The notes under the pieces were generated by a model. It worked only from the letters and a program-made list of their open reading frames with translations. It was not told the origin of the DNA and searched no databases. A DNA stretch of 64,000 bases from Mycolicibacterium arabiense. Lineage in GTDB: Bacteria > Actinomycetota > Actinomycetes > Mycobacteriales > Mycobacteriaceae. The first letter of the stretch is position 1. Each line of letters opens with the position of its first letter. Positions 1-8,750 of this stretch are shown one piece after another. The position numbers and the translations under genes are program-made. The stretch lies in contig NZ_AP022593.1 of the NCBI RefSeq assembly GCF_010731815.2, positions 806,001 through 870,000 on the forward strand, written 5' to 3'.

Positions 1-2479
1 GGGCATTGAGCGCGGCCCGCTCGGCGGCCTCGCGGACGTTGCGGTTGCTGCTGTCCAATTCGGGCAGGTAGCGCCTCCGGCCGAAGACCGTCGAGGTGTA
101 CCCGTCCTTGCGAGCCTGGTCGACGACGTCGCGCAGGTAGTCGCGGATGCCGCCAAACCGGGCGAAGTACTGGTCCATCTGGACCTTCGCCTCTTCGGTG
201 GAGATCTTCAGCTGTGCGGCAAGGCCGTAGGCACTCAACCCGTAGGCCAGACCGTAGGACATGGCCTTGACCCGGCGCCGCAGCTCGGGCGTCACCTCGT
301 CGATCGGCACGTCGAAGGCGCGGGACGCGACGAACGAGTGCAGGTCCTCGCCGGTGTTGAAGGCCTCGATCAGACCCTCGTCGCGGGACAGGTGCGCCAT
401 GATGCGCATCTCGATCTGGCTGTAGTCGGCGGTCATCAACTCGGCGTAGCCCTCGCCGACCACGAAGCCGTTGCGGATCCGGCGGCCGTCCTCGGTGCGG
501 ATCGGGATGTTCTGCAGGTTGGGCTCGGTGGACGACAACCGTCCGGTCGCGGCGATGGTCTGGTTGAACGTCGTGTGGATGCGGCCGTCGGAGGCCACGG
601 AGTTGAGCAGACCGTCGACGGTCACCTTCAGCCGCGTCGCGTCGCGGTGGGCCAGTAGGTGCTGCAGGAACGGGTGCCCGGTCTTGTCGAAGAGTGACTG
701 CAGCGCATCCGCATCCGTCGTGTACCCGGTCTTGGTGCGCTTGGTCTTCGGCATCTCGAGTTCGTCGAACAGCACGACTTGGAGCTGCTTGGGCGAGCCG
801 AGGTTGATCTGCTTGCCGATCACCGAGTAGGCCGCCTCTGCCGCGTCCCGGATCAGGTCGGCGAACTGGCTCTGCAGTTCGCCGAGCAGGTCCAGGTCGA
901 CGGCGATGCCACGGGACTCCATGGCGGCGAGCGCCCGCTGCACCGGTAGCTCCATCTGGCCGAGCAGCGACGAGGAGTCGATGCGGGCGAGTTCCTCGTC
1001 GAGCGCATCGGCGAGGTCCATCACGGCCGATGCCCGCAGCAGCAGCGTCTGCACCGCCTGATCGTCGACGCCGTCGGCATCGTCGAGCAGCGAGAGCTGT
1101 TGCTGCTCCGGGCCTTCCGCACGGAGTTCACGGCGCAGGTAGCGCACCGACAGATCGTCGAGGGCGAAGCTGCGCTGGCCCGGACGGACCAGATAGGCCG
1201 CGAGCGCGGTGTCGGACGTGACCCCGCGCAGCGTCCAGCCGCGTCCCTCGAGGTCGTGCATCGCCAGTTTCGCCTCGTGCAGGGCCTTGGGCGGGCCGGG
1301 GTCGGCCAACCACGACGACAGCGCCGCTTCGTCCTCCGGGCCGAGGGTGGTCGTGTCGATGTAGCAGCCCTCGCCGTCGGCGGCCACGATCGCCAGCGCC
1401 GTCGCGTCACCGTCGTACGCCAGGTGGGTCCCGACGACGGCCAGCCCGAACCGGTTGCCCAGGCTGTGCTCGGACAGCCATGCCGCGAGGGTGCCCGGCT
1501 CGAGGACGCCGCCGCGGACGTCGAAGCCGACCTCGACCTCGGGGTCCGCCGACGCGAGCGTCTCGAAGAGCCGGTCGCGCAGCACCCGGAACTCGAGGTC
1601 GTCGAACAGGCGGTGGATCTGATCGCGGTTCCACGGCTGCATGCGCAGCGTGTCGGGCGTCTGCGCGAGCGGGACGTCCTTGACCAGCTGGGTCAGCTCG
1701 CGGTTGAGGATCACGTGAGAGACGTTGGCGCGCAACGCATCCCCGACCTTGCCCTTGACGGTGTCGACCTGGTCGACGAGGGCCTGCAGCGAGCCGTACT
1801 CGACGATCCACTTCGACGCCGTCTTCTCCCCCACCCCCGGGATGCCCGGCAGGTTGTCGCTGGGGTCGCCGCGCAGAGCGGCGAAGTCCGGGTACTGGGT
1901 CGGCGTCAGGCCGTACTTCTCAACGACGGCCTCGGGCGTGAAGCGGGTCAGCTCGCTGACGCCCTTGCGCGGGTACAGCACCGTCACGTCGTCACTGACC
2001 AGTTGCAGCGCGTCGCGGTCGCCCGTGACGATCAGAACGCGGTACCCCTCATTCTCGGCCTGGGTGGCCAGCGTGGCGATGATGTCGTCCGCCTCGAACC
2101 CCGGCTCCGCGAGCACCGTGATGCCCAGGGCGCCGAGCACCTCCTTGGTGATGTCGATCTGCCCGCGGAACTCGTCGGGCGTCGCCGAGCGGCCCGCCTT
2201 GTACTCCGGGTACCTCTCCATGCGGAACGTCTGCCGCGACACGTCGAAGGCCGACGCGATGTGGGTCGGCTGCTCGTCGCGCAGCAGGTTGATGAGCATG
2301 GCGGTGAATCCGTACACCGCATTCGTGGTCAGACCGCCCTGGGTCTTGAAGTTCTCCGCAGGCAGGGCGAAGAACGCCCGAAAGGCCAGCGAATTGCCGT
2401 CCAGCAGCATCAGTGTCGGCTTGGTATCGGCCGACGGGGTTCCGGCGGCGCGCTGCGGCGCGGTCTTGGCAGGGCTCAC
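1..2479 (-). CDS. polA: DNA polymerase I (5' part; C-terminus beyond window)
   Basis: Family A DNA polymerase for Okazaki-fragment processing and repair synthesis. The GTG start at 2479 opens MSPAKTAPQRAAG and 826 codons are visible before the left edge, so roughly the last 80 residues (including motif C) are missing. The first 300 residues are the 5' nuclease domain (LMLLDGNSLAFRAF near residue 24). A degenerate 3'-5' exonuclease-like domain follows, then polymerase motif A (TADYSQIEMR, about residue 680) and motif B (RRVKAMSYGLAYG, about residue 730). The start lies only 9 bp downstream of the LysR-type gene, so the two could share a transcript, which would be an odd partnership. The large antisense ORF over this region is a GC-rich shadow. 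Confidence 0.97.
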   Translation of the reverse strand, partial: MSPAKTAPQRAAGTPSADTKPTLMLLDGNSLAFRAFFALPAENFKTQGGLTTNAVYGFTAMLINLLRDEQPTHIASAFDVSRQTFRMERYPEYKAGRSATPDEFRGQIDITKEVLGALGITVLAEPGFEADDIIATLATQAENEGYRVLIVTGDRDALQLVSDDVTVLYPRKGVSELTRFTPEAVVEKYGLTPTQYPDFAALRGDPSDNLPGIPGVGEKTASKWIVEYGSLQALVDQVDTVKGKVGDALRANVSHVILNRELTQLVKDVPLAQTPDTLRMQPWNRDQIHRLFDDLEFRVLRDRLFETLASADPEVEVGFDVRGGVLEPGTLAAWLSEHSLGNRFGLAVVGTHLAYDGDATALAIVAADGEGCYIDTTTLGPEDEAALSSWLADPGPPKALHEAKLAMHDLEGRGWTLRGVTSDTALAAYLVRPGQRSFALDDLSVRYLRRELRAEGPEQQQLSLLDDADGVDDQAVQTLLLRASAVMDLADALDEELARIDSSSLLGQMELPVQRALAAMESRGIAVDLDLLGELQSQFADLIRDAAEAAYSVIGKQINLGSPKQLQVVLFDELEMPKTKRTKTGYTTDADALQSLFDKTGHPFLQHLLAHRDATRLKVTVDGLLNSVASDGRIHTTFNQTIAATGRLSSTEPNLQNIPIRTEDGRRIRNGFVVGEGYAELMTADYSQIEMRIMAHLSRDEGLIEAFNTGEDLHSFVASRAFDVPIDEVTPELRRRVKAMSYGLAYGLSAYGLAAQLKISTEEAKVQMDQYFARFGGIRDYLRDVVDQARKDGYTSTVFGRRRYLPELDSSNRNVREAAERAALNA

Positions 2480-2488
2480 GCCCTCACT

Positions 2489-3376
2489 CTATTCATCGGG
2501 TCCGACGCGCAGTCGACGCCGAGCCATCTCGACCAGAACCCGCGCCGCCGGGCTCATCGGCCCGTCCGCACGCCAGGCGAAGACGAGGCGGCCCCGCAGT
2601 TCCGGCACGATCGGCAGCACGTGCAGGCCCGCCCGCGCCGCCGCGGCCACCTCGGGGAGCAGCGCGACGCCAAGGCCACGCTCGGCGAGGTCGGCCAGCG
2701 CACCAGGCGTCGTCGCCTCGAACGCCACCCGGACCGCGACCCCCGCCGCCGCGCACGCCTCGTCGAACCGGCGGCGGATGCCCGTGCCCGGCGGCAACGC
2801 GATGACGGGCCGTTCCGCCAGATCGGTGACCGCGACGGCGCGCCGTCGCACCCACGGGTCCGCCTTGCCGACCGCTGCGACGATGCGCTGATCGGTCACC
2901 ACCTCGGCGGCGAGCCCGTCCGGAACGTGGTCGGAGATCGACACGATCGCCGCGTCGAGCCGCCCCATGCGGATGCCGTCGATCAGCGCCTCGGAGTCGT
3001 CGCTGCCGAGCGAGATGTCGACCCCGGGGTGCGCGACGTGGAACTCCGCCAGCAGTCCGGGAAGGTCGACGTCGTGGGCGGTCACCGCACCGATCGCGAC
3101 CGAGCCACGGACCAGTTGGCCGAGTTCGTCGACCGCGGTGCGCGCGGCGGCCACCGAAGCGAGCGCGGCGCGTGCATGCGGCAGCAGCGCCGTGCCGGCC
3201 GCCGTCAGTCGCACCTCGCGCTTGCCCCGATCGAAGAGCGGTTCGCCGAGCTCGCGCTCGAGCCGGGCGATCTGCGCACTCACCGCCGGTTGCGCGACGT
3301 GGACGCGACCCGCCGCACGGGTGAAGTTGGCCTCTTCCGCCACCGCGACCACGTATTCGAGCTGACGCAGTTCCAT
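2489..3376 (-). CDS. LysR-type transcriptional regulator
   Basis: A 295-residue LTTR of normal family length. Residues 1-60 form the winged HTH (MELRQLEYVVAVAEEANFT, then HVAQPAVSAQIARLERELG). The rest is a two-lobed periplasmic-binding-like effector domain starting around residue 90 (GSVAIGAVTAHDVDLPGLL). It is divergently transcribed from an alpha/beta hydrolase across a 70-bp intergenic region, the classic arrangement for an LTTR that controls its divergent neighbour. That target is an inference; the ligand cannot be told from sequence. It ends 9 bp before polA. Confidence 0.93.
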   Translation of the reverse strand: MELRQLEYVVAVAEEANFTRAAGRVHVAQPAVSAQIARLERELGEPLFDRGKREVRLTAAGTALLPHARAALASVAAARTAVDELGQLVRGSVAIGAVTAHDVDLPGLLAEFHVAHPGVDISLGSDDSEALIDGIRMGRLDAAIVSISDHVPDGLAAEVVTDQRIVAAVGKADPWVRRRAVAVTDLAERPVIALPPGTGIRRRFDEACAAAGVAVRVAFEATTPGALADLAERGLGVALLPEVAAAARAGLHVLPIVPELRGRLVFAWRADGPMSPAARVLVEMARRRLRVGPDE

Positions 3377-3446
3377 AACTGATGATTATAGTTTGGTGTC
3401 GAAATCGCTATTGGACTTATGATTACGGGGCTTCCACGCTGGAGTC
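3377..3446. promoter_or_regulatory. Divergent promoter region with LTTR-type dyad
   Basis: AACT-N9-AGTT (3377-3393) is an AT-rich inverted repeat abutting the regulator start codon, the sort of dyad an LTTR recognises. A possible -10 for the hydrolase, TATGAT, lies at 3418-3423. GGAG at 3441-3444 is its ribosome-binding site. The AT-rich stretch contrasts with the flanking high-GC genes. Confidence 0.5.
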
Positions 3447-4139
3447 ATGTCCACGAACTCCAACGGCATCACCTTCGTCCTGGTCCCCGGAATGTGCCAC
3501 GGGGCCTGGTGTTTCGACGAGCTGGCAGCATCCCTGCGCGAGGCGGGCCACCGGGTACTCGCGGTGACGCTGACCGGCGTGGCCGAGCGGGCGCACCTCC
3601 TCCACGGCGGGGTCAACCTCGACACCCACGTCACCGACGTCGTCTCAGCCATCGATAACGACGACGCCGCTGACGACCTGGTTCTGGTCGGGCACTCCTA
3701 CGGCGGCATGGTCATCACCGGAGCCGCCGACCGCATCTCGGAACGCGTCGACGCGCTCGTCTTCATCGACGCCGTGGTGCCGCACGACGGCGAGTCGTGC
3801 TGGGACGTCGTCGACGAGGAAGAACGACGGTGGTACGTCGGCGTCGACGACAGCGGGTTCGGCGTGCCTCCCCTGCCCTTCTTCGACGAGCGGGCCACCG
3901 CCCATCCCCTGGCGAGCGTGATGCAGCGGCTGCGGGTGAGCGGCACCCTCGACCGGTTCCGCCGCCTCGAGTACGTCTACGCCCTGGACTGGCCCGGCGA
4001 GTCGCCACTTCGCCCGTCCTACGACCGGGTGCGCGACGACCCCCGATGGAACTGCCACGAACTGGACGGCAAGCACAACCTGATGCGCGACAACCCCGAC
4101 GATCTGCTGCGGATCCTGCTGGACGTCGCCCAACGGTAA
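3447..4139 (+). CDS. Alpha/beta hydrolase (EstC / hydroxynitrile-lyase-like esterase)
   Basis: A 230-residue single-domain alpha/beta hydrolase. The oxyanion segment is FVLVPGMCHGAWCF (residues 10-23), the nucleophile elbow is GHSYGG with Ser84, and the C-terminal catalytic His is probably His210 (GKHNLM). The short cap and the PGMCHGAW start resemble the plant methylesterase/hydroxynitrile lyase branch and bacterial EstC. In bacteria these are usually carboxylesterases of unknown substrate. GGAG lies 2 nt upstream of the ATG. It is divergent from the LysR gene and probably regulated by it. Confidence 0.88.
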   Translation: MSTNSNGITFVLVPGMCHGAWCFDELAASLREAGHRVLAVTLTGVAERAHLLHGGVNLDTHVTDVVSAIDNDDAADDLVLVGHSYGGMVITGAADRISERVDALVFIDAVVPHDGESCWDVVDEEERRWYVGVDDSGFGVPPLPFFDERATAHPLASVMQRLRVSGTLDRFRRLEYVYALDWPGESPLRPSYDRVRDDPRWNCHELDGKHNLMRDNPDDLLRILLDVAQR

Positions 4140-4188
4140 AACTGCAACACGTTTCAGTTCCGCGCCCATGATCGTTTAGGCTGACCGG

Positions 4189-4638
4189 GTGCCAGGTGAT
4201 ACCGATGCCGCAACGCAACTACCGGCCATCGACGGTTGGTGGAGCCAGGACGATTCCGGCGCCACCTCATTGATCGCAGGCAAGTGCACACAGTGCAGCA
4301 CCTACGTCTTTCCCCCACGGGCCAACAACTGCCCGAACCCCGCGTGCGACGGCGACGAGCTGGCGCAGGTGCCGATCTCGCGCCGCGGCACGGTGTGGAG
4401 TTACACCGAGAACCGCTATCCGCCACCGGCCCCGTACCCCGCGCAGGAGTCCTTCGAGCCCTTCGCGATCGCCGCGGTGGAACTCGCCGAGGAGGGCCTG
4501 ATCGTCCTCGGCAAGGTCGTCGACGGGACGTTGGCCGCCGACCTGAAGGTCGGCATGGAGATGGAGCTGACCACGATGCCGCTGTACACCGACGAGGACG
4601 GCTTCGTGCGCAGCGTCTACGCCTGGAGGATCGCATGA
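4189..4638 (+). CDS. Zn-ribbon/OB-fold (DUF35) acyl-CoA-associated protein
   Basis: A 149-residue DUF35 protein. An N-terminal helix is followed by a rubredoxin-like zinc ribbon with Cys33, Cys36, Cys48 and Cys53 (CTQC ... CPNPAC) and an OB fold from about residue 65 (RRGTVWSYTENRYPPPAPY). Such proteins form heteromeric complexes with thiolase-like lipid-transfer proteins and help position acyl-CoA. The GTG start is used and the stop overlaps the thiolase start by 4 bp (ATGA), so the pair is translationally coupled. In synteny it corresponds to Rv1628c of M. tuberculosis. Confidence 0.92.
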   Translation: MPGDTDAATQLPAIDGWWSQDDSGATSLIAGKCTQCSTYVFPPRANNCPNPACDGDELAQVPISRRGTVWSYTENRYPPPAPYPAQESFEPFAIAAVELAEEGLIVLGKVVDGTLAADLKVGMEMELTTMPLYTDEDGFVRSVYAWRIA

Positions 4639-5843
4639 GCGCTAGTACGCCGGAACCGCTCTACATCCTCGGCGCCGGCATGCACCCCTGGGGCAAGTGG
4701 GGACGCGACTTCACCGAGTACGGCGTCGTCGCCGCCCGCGCCGCGCTGGCCGAGGCCGGACTCGACTGGCGCCAGATCGAATTGGTCGCAGGCGCAGACA
4801 CGATTCGCAACGGCTACCCAGGCTTCATCGCCGGGTCGACGTTCGCCCAGAAGCTCGGCTGGAATGGCGTGCCCGTCAGCTCGAGCTACGCCGCCTGCGC
4901 CAGCGGATCGCAGGCGCTGCAGAGCGCGCGTGCCCAGATCCTGGCCGGCTTCTGCGACGTCGCCTTGGTGATCGGTGCCGACACCACGCCCAAGGGAGCG
5001 TTCGCGCCCGTCGGCGGAGAGCGCAAGAACGACCCCGACTGGCAACGCTTCCACCTCATCGGCGCGATGAACCCGGTGTACTTCGCGCTGCTTGCTCGCC
5101 GCCGAATGGATCTCTACGGCGCGACGTCGGAGGACTTCGCCCAGGTCAAGGTGAAGAACTCCCGCCACGGCCTGCAGAATCCAAATGCCCGCTACCGCAA
5201 GGAATCCGCCGTCGAGCACGTGCTCGCCAGCCCCGTCGTGTCGGACCCGTTGCGACAACTCGACATCTGCGCGACGTCCGACGGCGCCGCGGCACTGATC
5301 GTCGCGAGCAAGTCCTTCGCCGAGAAGCACCTCGGCTCACTCGAAGGCGTGCCGTCGGTGCGCGCAGTGTCCACGGTGACGCCGCGCTACCCCCAGCACC
5401 TGCCTGAATTGCCGGACATCGCAACGGATTCGACCGCCGTGGTGCCCGGCCCCGACCGCGTGTTCAAGGACCAGATCCTCGACGCGGCGTACGCCGAGGC
5501 GGGCATCGGGCCCGAGGACGTCAGCCTAGCCGAGGTCTACGACCTGTCGACGGCGTTGGAGCTGGACTGGTACGAGCACCTCGGGCTGTGCGCGAGGGGC
5601 GAGGCCGAGCAGCTGCTGCGCAGCGGCGCGACCACGATCGGTGGCCGCGTGCCAGTGAACCCGTCCGGCGGGCTGGCGTGCTTCGGCGAGGCGATCCCCG
5701 CGCAGGCGATCGCGCAGATCTGCGAACTCACCTGGCAGCTCAAGGGTCAGGCCACCGGCAGGCAGGTCGAGGGTGCGAAGGTCGGCATCACCGCGAACCA
5801 GGGCCTGTTCGGCCACGGTTCGTCGGTGATCGTCGCGCGCTGA
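4635..5843 (+). CDS. Lipid-transfer protein / thiolase-like enzyme
   Basis: A 402-residue thiolase-fold protein of the nonspecific lipid-transfer (SCP-x/Ltp) branch. The nucleophile cysteine is Cys88 in SSSYAACASGSQAL. The C-terminal half has the glycine-rich end NPSGGLACFGEAIPAQAIAQ and GITANQGLFGHGSS. The partner role of the preceding DUF35 protein suggests a thiolase or retro-aldol step on a CoA-linked lipid or sterol fragment; the substrate is unknown. The start at 4635 is chosen for the ATGA overlap and the sensible N-terminus MSASTPEPLYILGAGMH. The reading frame is open upstream only because of GC bias. Equivalent by synteny to Rv1627c. Confidence 0.92.
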   Translation: MSASTPEPLYILGAGMHPWGKWGRDFTEYGVVAARAALAEAGLDWRQIELVAGADTIRNGYPGFIAGSTFAQKLGWNGVPVSSSYAACASGSQALQSARAQILAGFCDVALVIGADTTPKGAFAPVGGERKNDPDWQRFHLIGAMNPVYFALLARRRMDLYGATSEDFAQVKVKNSRHGLQNPNARYRKESAVEHVLASPVVSDPLRQLDICATSDGAAALIVASKSFAEKHLGSLEGVPSVRAVSTVTPRYPQHLPELPDIATDSTAVVPGPDRVFKDQILDAAYAEAGIGPEDVSLAEVYDLSTALELDWYEHLGLCARGEAEQLLRSGATTIGGRVPVNPSGGLACFGEAIPAQAIAQICELTWQLKGQATGRQVEGAKVGITANQGLFGHGSSVIVAR

Positions 5844-5879
5844 CGTCCGCGAGCATGCGCCGACTCGGGTTCGAGCGCG

Positions 5880-5900
5880 GCGTGTCGCCCGCAGACACGC
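5880..5900. terminator. Bidirectional hairpin between convergent genes
   Basis: GCGTGTC, a 7-nt loop, then GACACGC form a perfect 7-bp stem between the convergent thiolase and livF ends. There is no T-tract, as is common for mycobacterial terminators. Confidence 0.55.
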
Positions 5901-5918
5901 ACGCTCGCCGGAGAACGG

Positions 5919-6686
5919 TCAGGCGACACCGAGGTAGGCGGCGCGGATGCTGTCGTCCTTGAGCAGGTCGCGGGCGACGCCTTCGCGGGTGACGCGGCCG
6001 GTCTCGAGGATGTAGGCCCGGTCGGAGCGGCTGAGCGCCTGCTGGGCGTTCTGTTCGACCAGCAGCACGGTGGTGCCCTGGGTGTTGATCTCCGAGATGA
6101 TCCGGAAGATCTGCGAGATCACCATGGGTGCCAGGCCCATCGAGGGCTCGTCGAGCAGCAGCACCTTGGGCCGCGCCATCAACGCCCGCCCGATCGCGAG
6201 CATCTGCTGCTCACCGCCCGACAGTGTGCCGCCGACCTGGCTGCGGCGTTCGGCCAGGCGCGGGAAGGTCTCCAGCACCCAGTCCAACCGTTCGCGGTGC
6301 TCGGAACGGCTCGGGAACTTCCGCCCGTAGCAACCCATTTCGAGGTTCTCGACCACGGTCATGCCGGGGAAGACACCGCGACCCTCGGGCGCCTGGATCA
6401 GGCCGTCGGTGACCCGGTTGTGTGCCTTGATCCTCGAGACGTCCTGCCCGTCGAACCACACCGACCCCGACGTCAGGGGCCGTAGTCCGGAGATGGCCCG
6501 CATCATCGTGGTCTTGCCTGCGCCGTTGGAACCCAGCAGTGTGACCAGTTCACCCTCGCGGACGGTCAGCGACACCCCGTGCAGCGCCTGGATGCGGCCG
6601 TAGTGCACCACGGCGTCGCGGACCTCGAGCAGCACCGGCCGGGGGTCGAGGTCGGTTGCCGGGGTGGTCTCAGGTGAGTTCGTCAT
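5919..6686 (-). CDS. livF: Branched-chain amino acid ABC transporter ATPase LivF
   Basis: A 255-residue ATPase of the high-affinity branched-chain amino acid importer. Walker A is GSNGAGKTT (residues 52-60), the signature LSGGEQQMLAIGRAL, and Walker B VLLLDEPSMG. PEGRGVFPGMTV is typical of LivF. ATG at 6686 is preferred over the in-frame TTG at 6698 because GGAG sits 6 nt upstream of it; it overlaps the livG stop by 17 bp. It is the last gene of livKHMGF. Confidence 0.93.
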   Translation of the reverse strand: MTNSPETTPATDLDPRPVLLEVRDAVVHYGRIQALHGVSLTVREGELVTLLGSNGAGKTTMMRAISGLRPLTSGSVWFDGQDVSRIKAHNRVTDGLIQAPEGRGVFPGMTVVENLEMGCYGRKFPSRSEHRERLDWVLETFPRLAERRSQVGGTLSGGEQQMLAIGRALMARPKVLLLDEPSMGLAPMVISQIFRIISEINTQGTTVLLVEQNAQQALSRSDRAYILETGRVTREGVARDLLKDDSIRAAYLGVA

Positions 6687-7527
6687 CGGGTACTCCAAGG
6701 TAGGCGGCGATCACGGCGGGATCCTCGCGGATGTCGGCGGGCAGGCCGTCGGCGATCTTGCGACCGAACTCAAGGACCACGATGCGGTCGGTGACCCCCA
6801 TGACCAGACGCATGTCGTGTTCGATGAGCAACACCGTGTACCCGTCGTCGCGGATCGCCTGGATGAGTTCGATGAGCGCGGACTTCTCGCTCGGATTGAA
6901 CCCCGCGGCCGGTTCGTCGAGGCACAGCAGCTTGGGTTCGGTGGCCAGCGCGCGGGCGATCTCCAGCCGCCGCTGATCACCGTAGGGCAGGTTCTTGGCC
7001 TTCTCCTCGCCGCGATGGGCGATGCCGACGAACTGCAGCAGCGCAGCGGCACGCTCGATCGCGTCGCGCTCCTCACGCCGGTGCCGCGGCGTACGCACCA
7101 GCGCCCCGGGTACCGACGTCTTGTGGCGGGCGTCGGTGCCGACCACGACGTTCTCCAGCGCGGTCATCTCACCCCACAGGCGGATGTTCTGGAAGGTCCT
7201 GGCGATGCCGCGGCGGGTGATCTCGTGGCGCTTGATCTTGCCCAGCGGAGCGCCGTCGAACAGCACGCTGCCCGACGTGGGCCGGTAGACCCCGGTGATG
7301 GCGTTGAAGCAGGTGGTCTTACCCGCGCCGTTGGGTCCGATCAACCCCAGGATCTCTCCGCGCTTGATGTCGAAGGTCACCGAGTCCAGCGCGGTCAGAC
7401 CGCCGAACTTGACGGTCAGGTCCTGGGTCGCGAGTAGCGTCTCGCCCTCGGCCACCGCGACCTCGCGGTGCAGGACGGCGAGATCCTCGTCGATCAACGG
7501 TTCCTCGGTACCGGGCTGATCGGTCAT
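6670..7527 (-). CDS. livG: Branched-chain amino acid ABC transporter ATPase LivG
   Basis: A 285-residue ATPase. Walker A is GPNGAGKTT (about residues 64-72), the LivG-type signature is [15 protein letters not shown], and Walker B is [15 protein letters not shown]. The N-terminal 30 residues are an acidic extension. The ATG overlaps the livM stop by 4 bp. It pairs with LivF to power the LivHM permease. Confidence 0.93.
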   Translation of the reverse strand: MTDQPGTEEPLIDEDLAVLHREVAVAEGETLLATQDLTVKFGGLTALDSVTFDIKRGEILGLIGPNGAGKTTCFNAITGVYRPTSGSVLFDGAPLGKIKRHEITRRGIARTFQNIRLWGEMTALENVVVGTDARHKTSVPGALVRTPRHRREERDAIERAAALLQFVGIAHRGEEKAKNLPYGDQRRLEIARALATEPKLLCLDEPAAGFNPSEKSALIELIQAIRDDGYTVLLIEHDMRLVMGVTDRIVVLEFGRKIADGLPADIREDPAVIAAYLGVPDDELT

Positions 7528-8750
7528 GCCGCCGCCTTCGTCTCATCGGCGCTGCGCAGCAGCTTCTTCGCCGACTTGCCGTACGCCAACAGCGCCTGGC
7601 GCACCGGGAACAAGCCCTGGGGACGGAAGATCATCAACACCACCAGCGCCAAGCCGAAGAACAGGTATTTCAGGTCGCCCATGTTGACGCCGAGGAACTC
7701 CACGCCCAGCAGGCGGTTGGGCAGGTAGACGATGATGAACGCGCCGAAGATCACGCCCAGCTTGTTGCCTTGGCCACCCAGGACCACGGCGCACAGGAAC
7801 AGCATCGAGTTGATGATGTTGAAGGTCGGCGGCGCGACGTACTGCACCTGACCCGCGTACAGCGCACCGGACAGACCGCCGATCGCGGCGCCGATCACGA
7901 ACGCCCACAGCTTGAAGCGGAAGGTGTTGACGCCCATGACCTCTGCGGCGTCCTCGTCCTCGCGGATGGCCACCCAGGCGCGGCCGACGCGGCTGCGCTC
8001 CAGATTGCCCACCAGCAGCAGGATGCCGACCATGAACAACAGGCCCAGCCAGAACCACCAGGTGCCGTAGTTGGCGTCGCCGGCGGAGTTGCCGTTGGAG
8101 AACACGCCGTCGGGCAGGCCCTCCTTCTCCCCCACGTGCGGGTACGCGATCTGGTTGAGCCCGCGCGGACCGTTGGTGACGTCGGCGAGGTTGTCGGCCA
8201 TCAGCCGGATGATCTCGCCGAACCCGAGCGTCACGATGGCCAGATAGTCGCCACGCAGGCGCAGCGTCGGGGTGCCGAGGATCAGTCCCGCCAGCGCCGT
8301 GACCGCCATGGCCAGCGGAACGCACGACAGCCACGCCCAGTCCGAGCTGAAGAACCCGCTCGGGCTCATCTGGTTCCACGGACTGTCCGGACTGGTCAGA
8401 AGGGCCACGGTGTAGGCGCCGACGGCGTAGAAACCGACGTAGCCCAGGTCCAGCAGACCCGTCTGGCCGACCACGACGTTCAGCCCGATTGCGATGATCG
8501 CGATCATCGCGAATTGGGCCATGGTGCCGCCGAAGCTGATGCCAGGGGTGTCCAGGAACGCCGGGGTGTACAGCGGCAACAACGCCAGCAGCGTGAACCC
8601 GATGGCGCCGATCACCCACTTGTGCGACCGCCTCAGCCCGTCCCACCACTGCCGCAACCCGTCACCGGGTGCCAGCAGCCGTGACGCCGTGGTCGACGTC
8701 TTCTTCGCGTCGGCGCCGGTGTTCGTGTCGGTGTCGTCGTGCGCACTCAT
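7524..8750 (-). CDS. livM: Branched-chain amino acid ABC transporter permease LivM
   Basis: A 408-residue polytopic permease with a cytoplasmic N-terminus of about 40 residues. Multiple hydrophobic helices follow, starting WVIGAIGFTLLALLPLY. The conserved EAA-like cytoplasmic loop appears as GRAWVAIREDEDAAEVMGVN. The start overlaps the livH stop by 4 bp (ATGA). The length is at the long end for LivM because of the hydrophilic N-terminus and a large extracytoplasmic loop around residues 200-230. Confidence 0.93.
   Translation of the reverse strand: MSAHDDTDTNTGADAKKTSTTASRLLAPGDGLRQWWDGLRRSHKWVIGAIGFTLLALLPLYTPAFLDTPGISFGGTMAQFAMIAIIAIGLNVVVGQTGLLDLGYVGFYAVGAYTVALLTSPDSPWNQMSPSGFFSSDWAWLSCVPLAMAVTALAGLILGTPTLRLRGDYLAIVTLGFGEIIRLMADNLADVTNGPRGLNQIAYPHVGEKEGLPDGVFSNGNSAGDANYGTWWFWLGLLFMVGILLLVGNLERSRVGRAWVAIREDEDAAEVMGVNTFRFKLWAFVIGAAIGGLSGALYAGQVQYVAPPTFNIINSMLFLCAVVLGGQGNKLGVIFGAFIIVYLPNRLLGVEFLGVNMGDLKYLFFGLALVVLMIFRPQGLFPVRQALLAYGKSAKKLLRSADETKAAA

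Noticed and set aside
1100..3382. A 760-codon plus-strand ORF opposite polA and the LysR gene
   Set aside because: Arg/Asp/Gly/Gln-rich shadow composition; the minus-strand genes are unmistakable.
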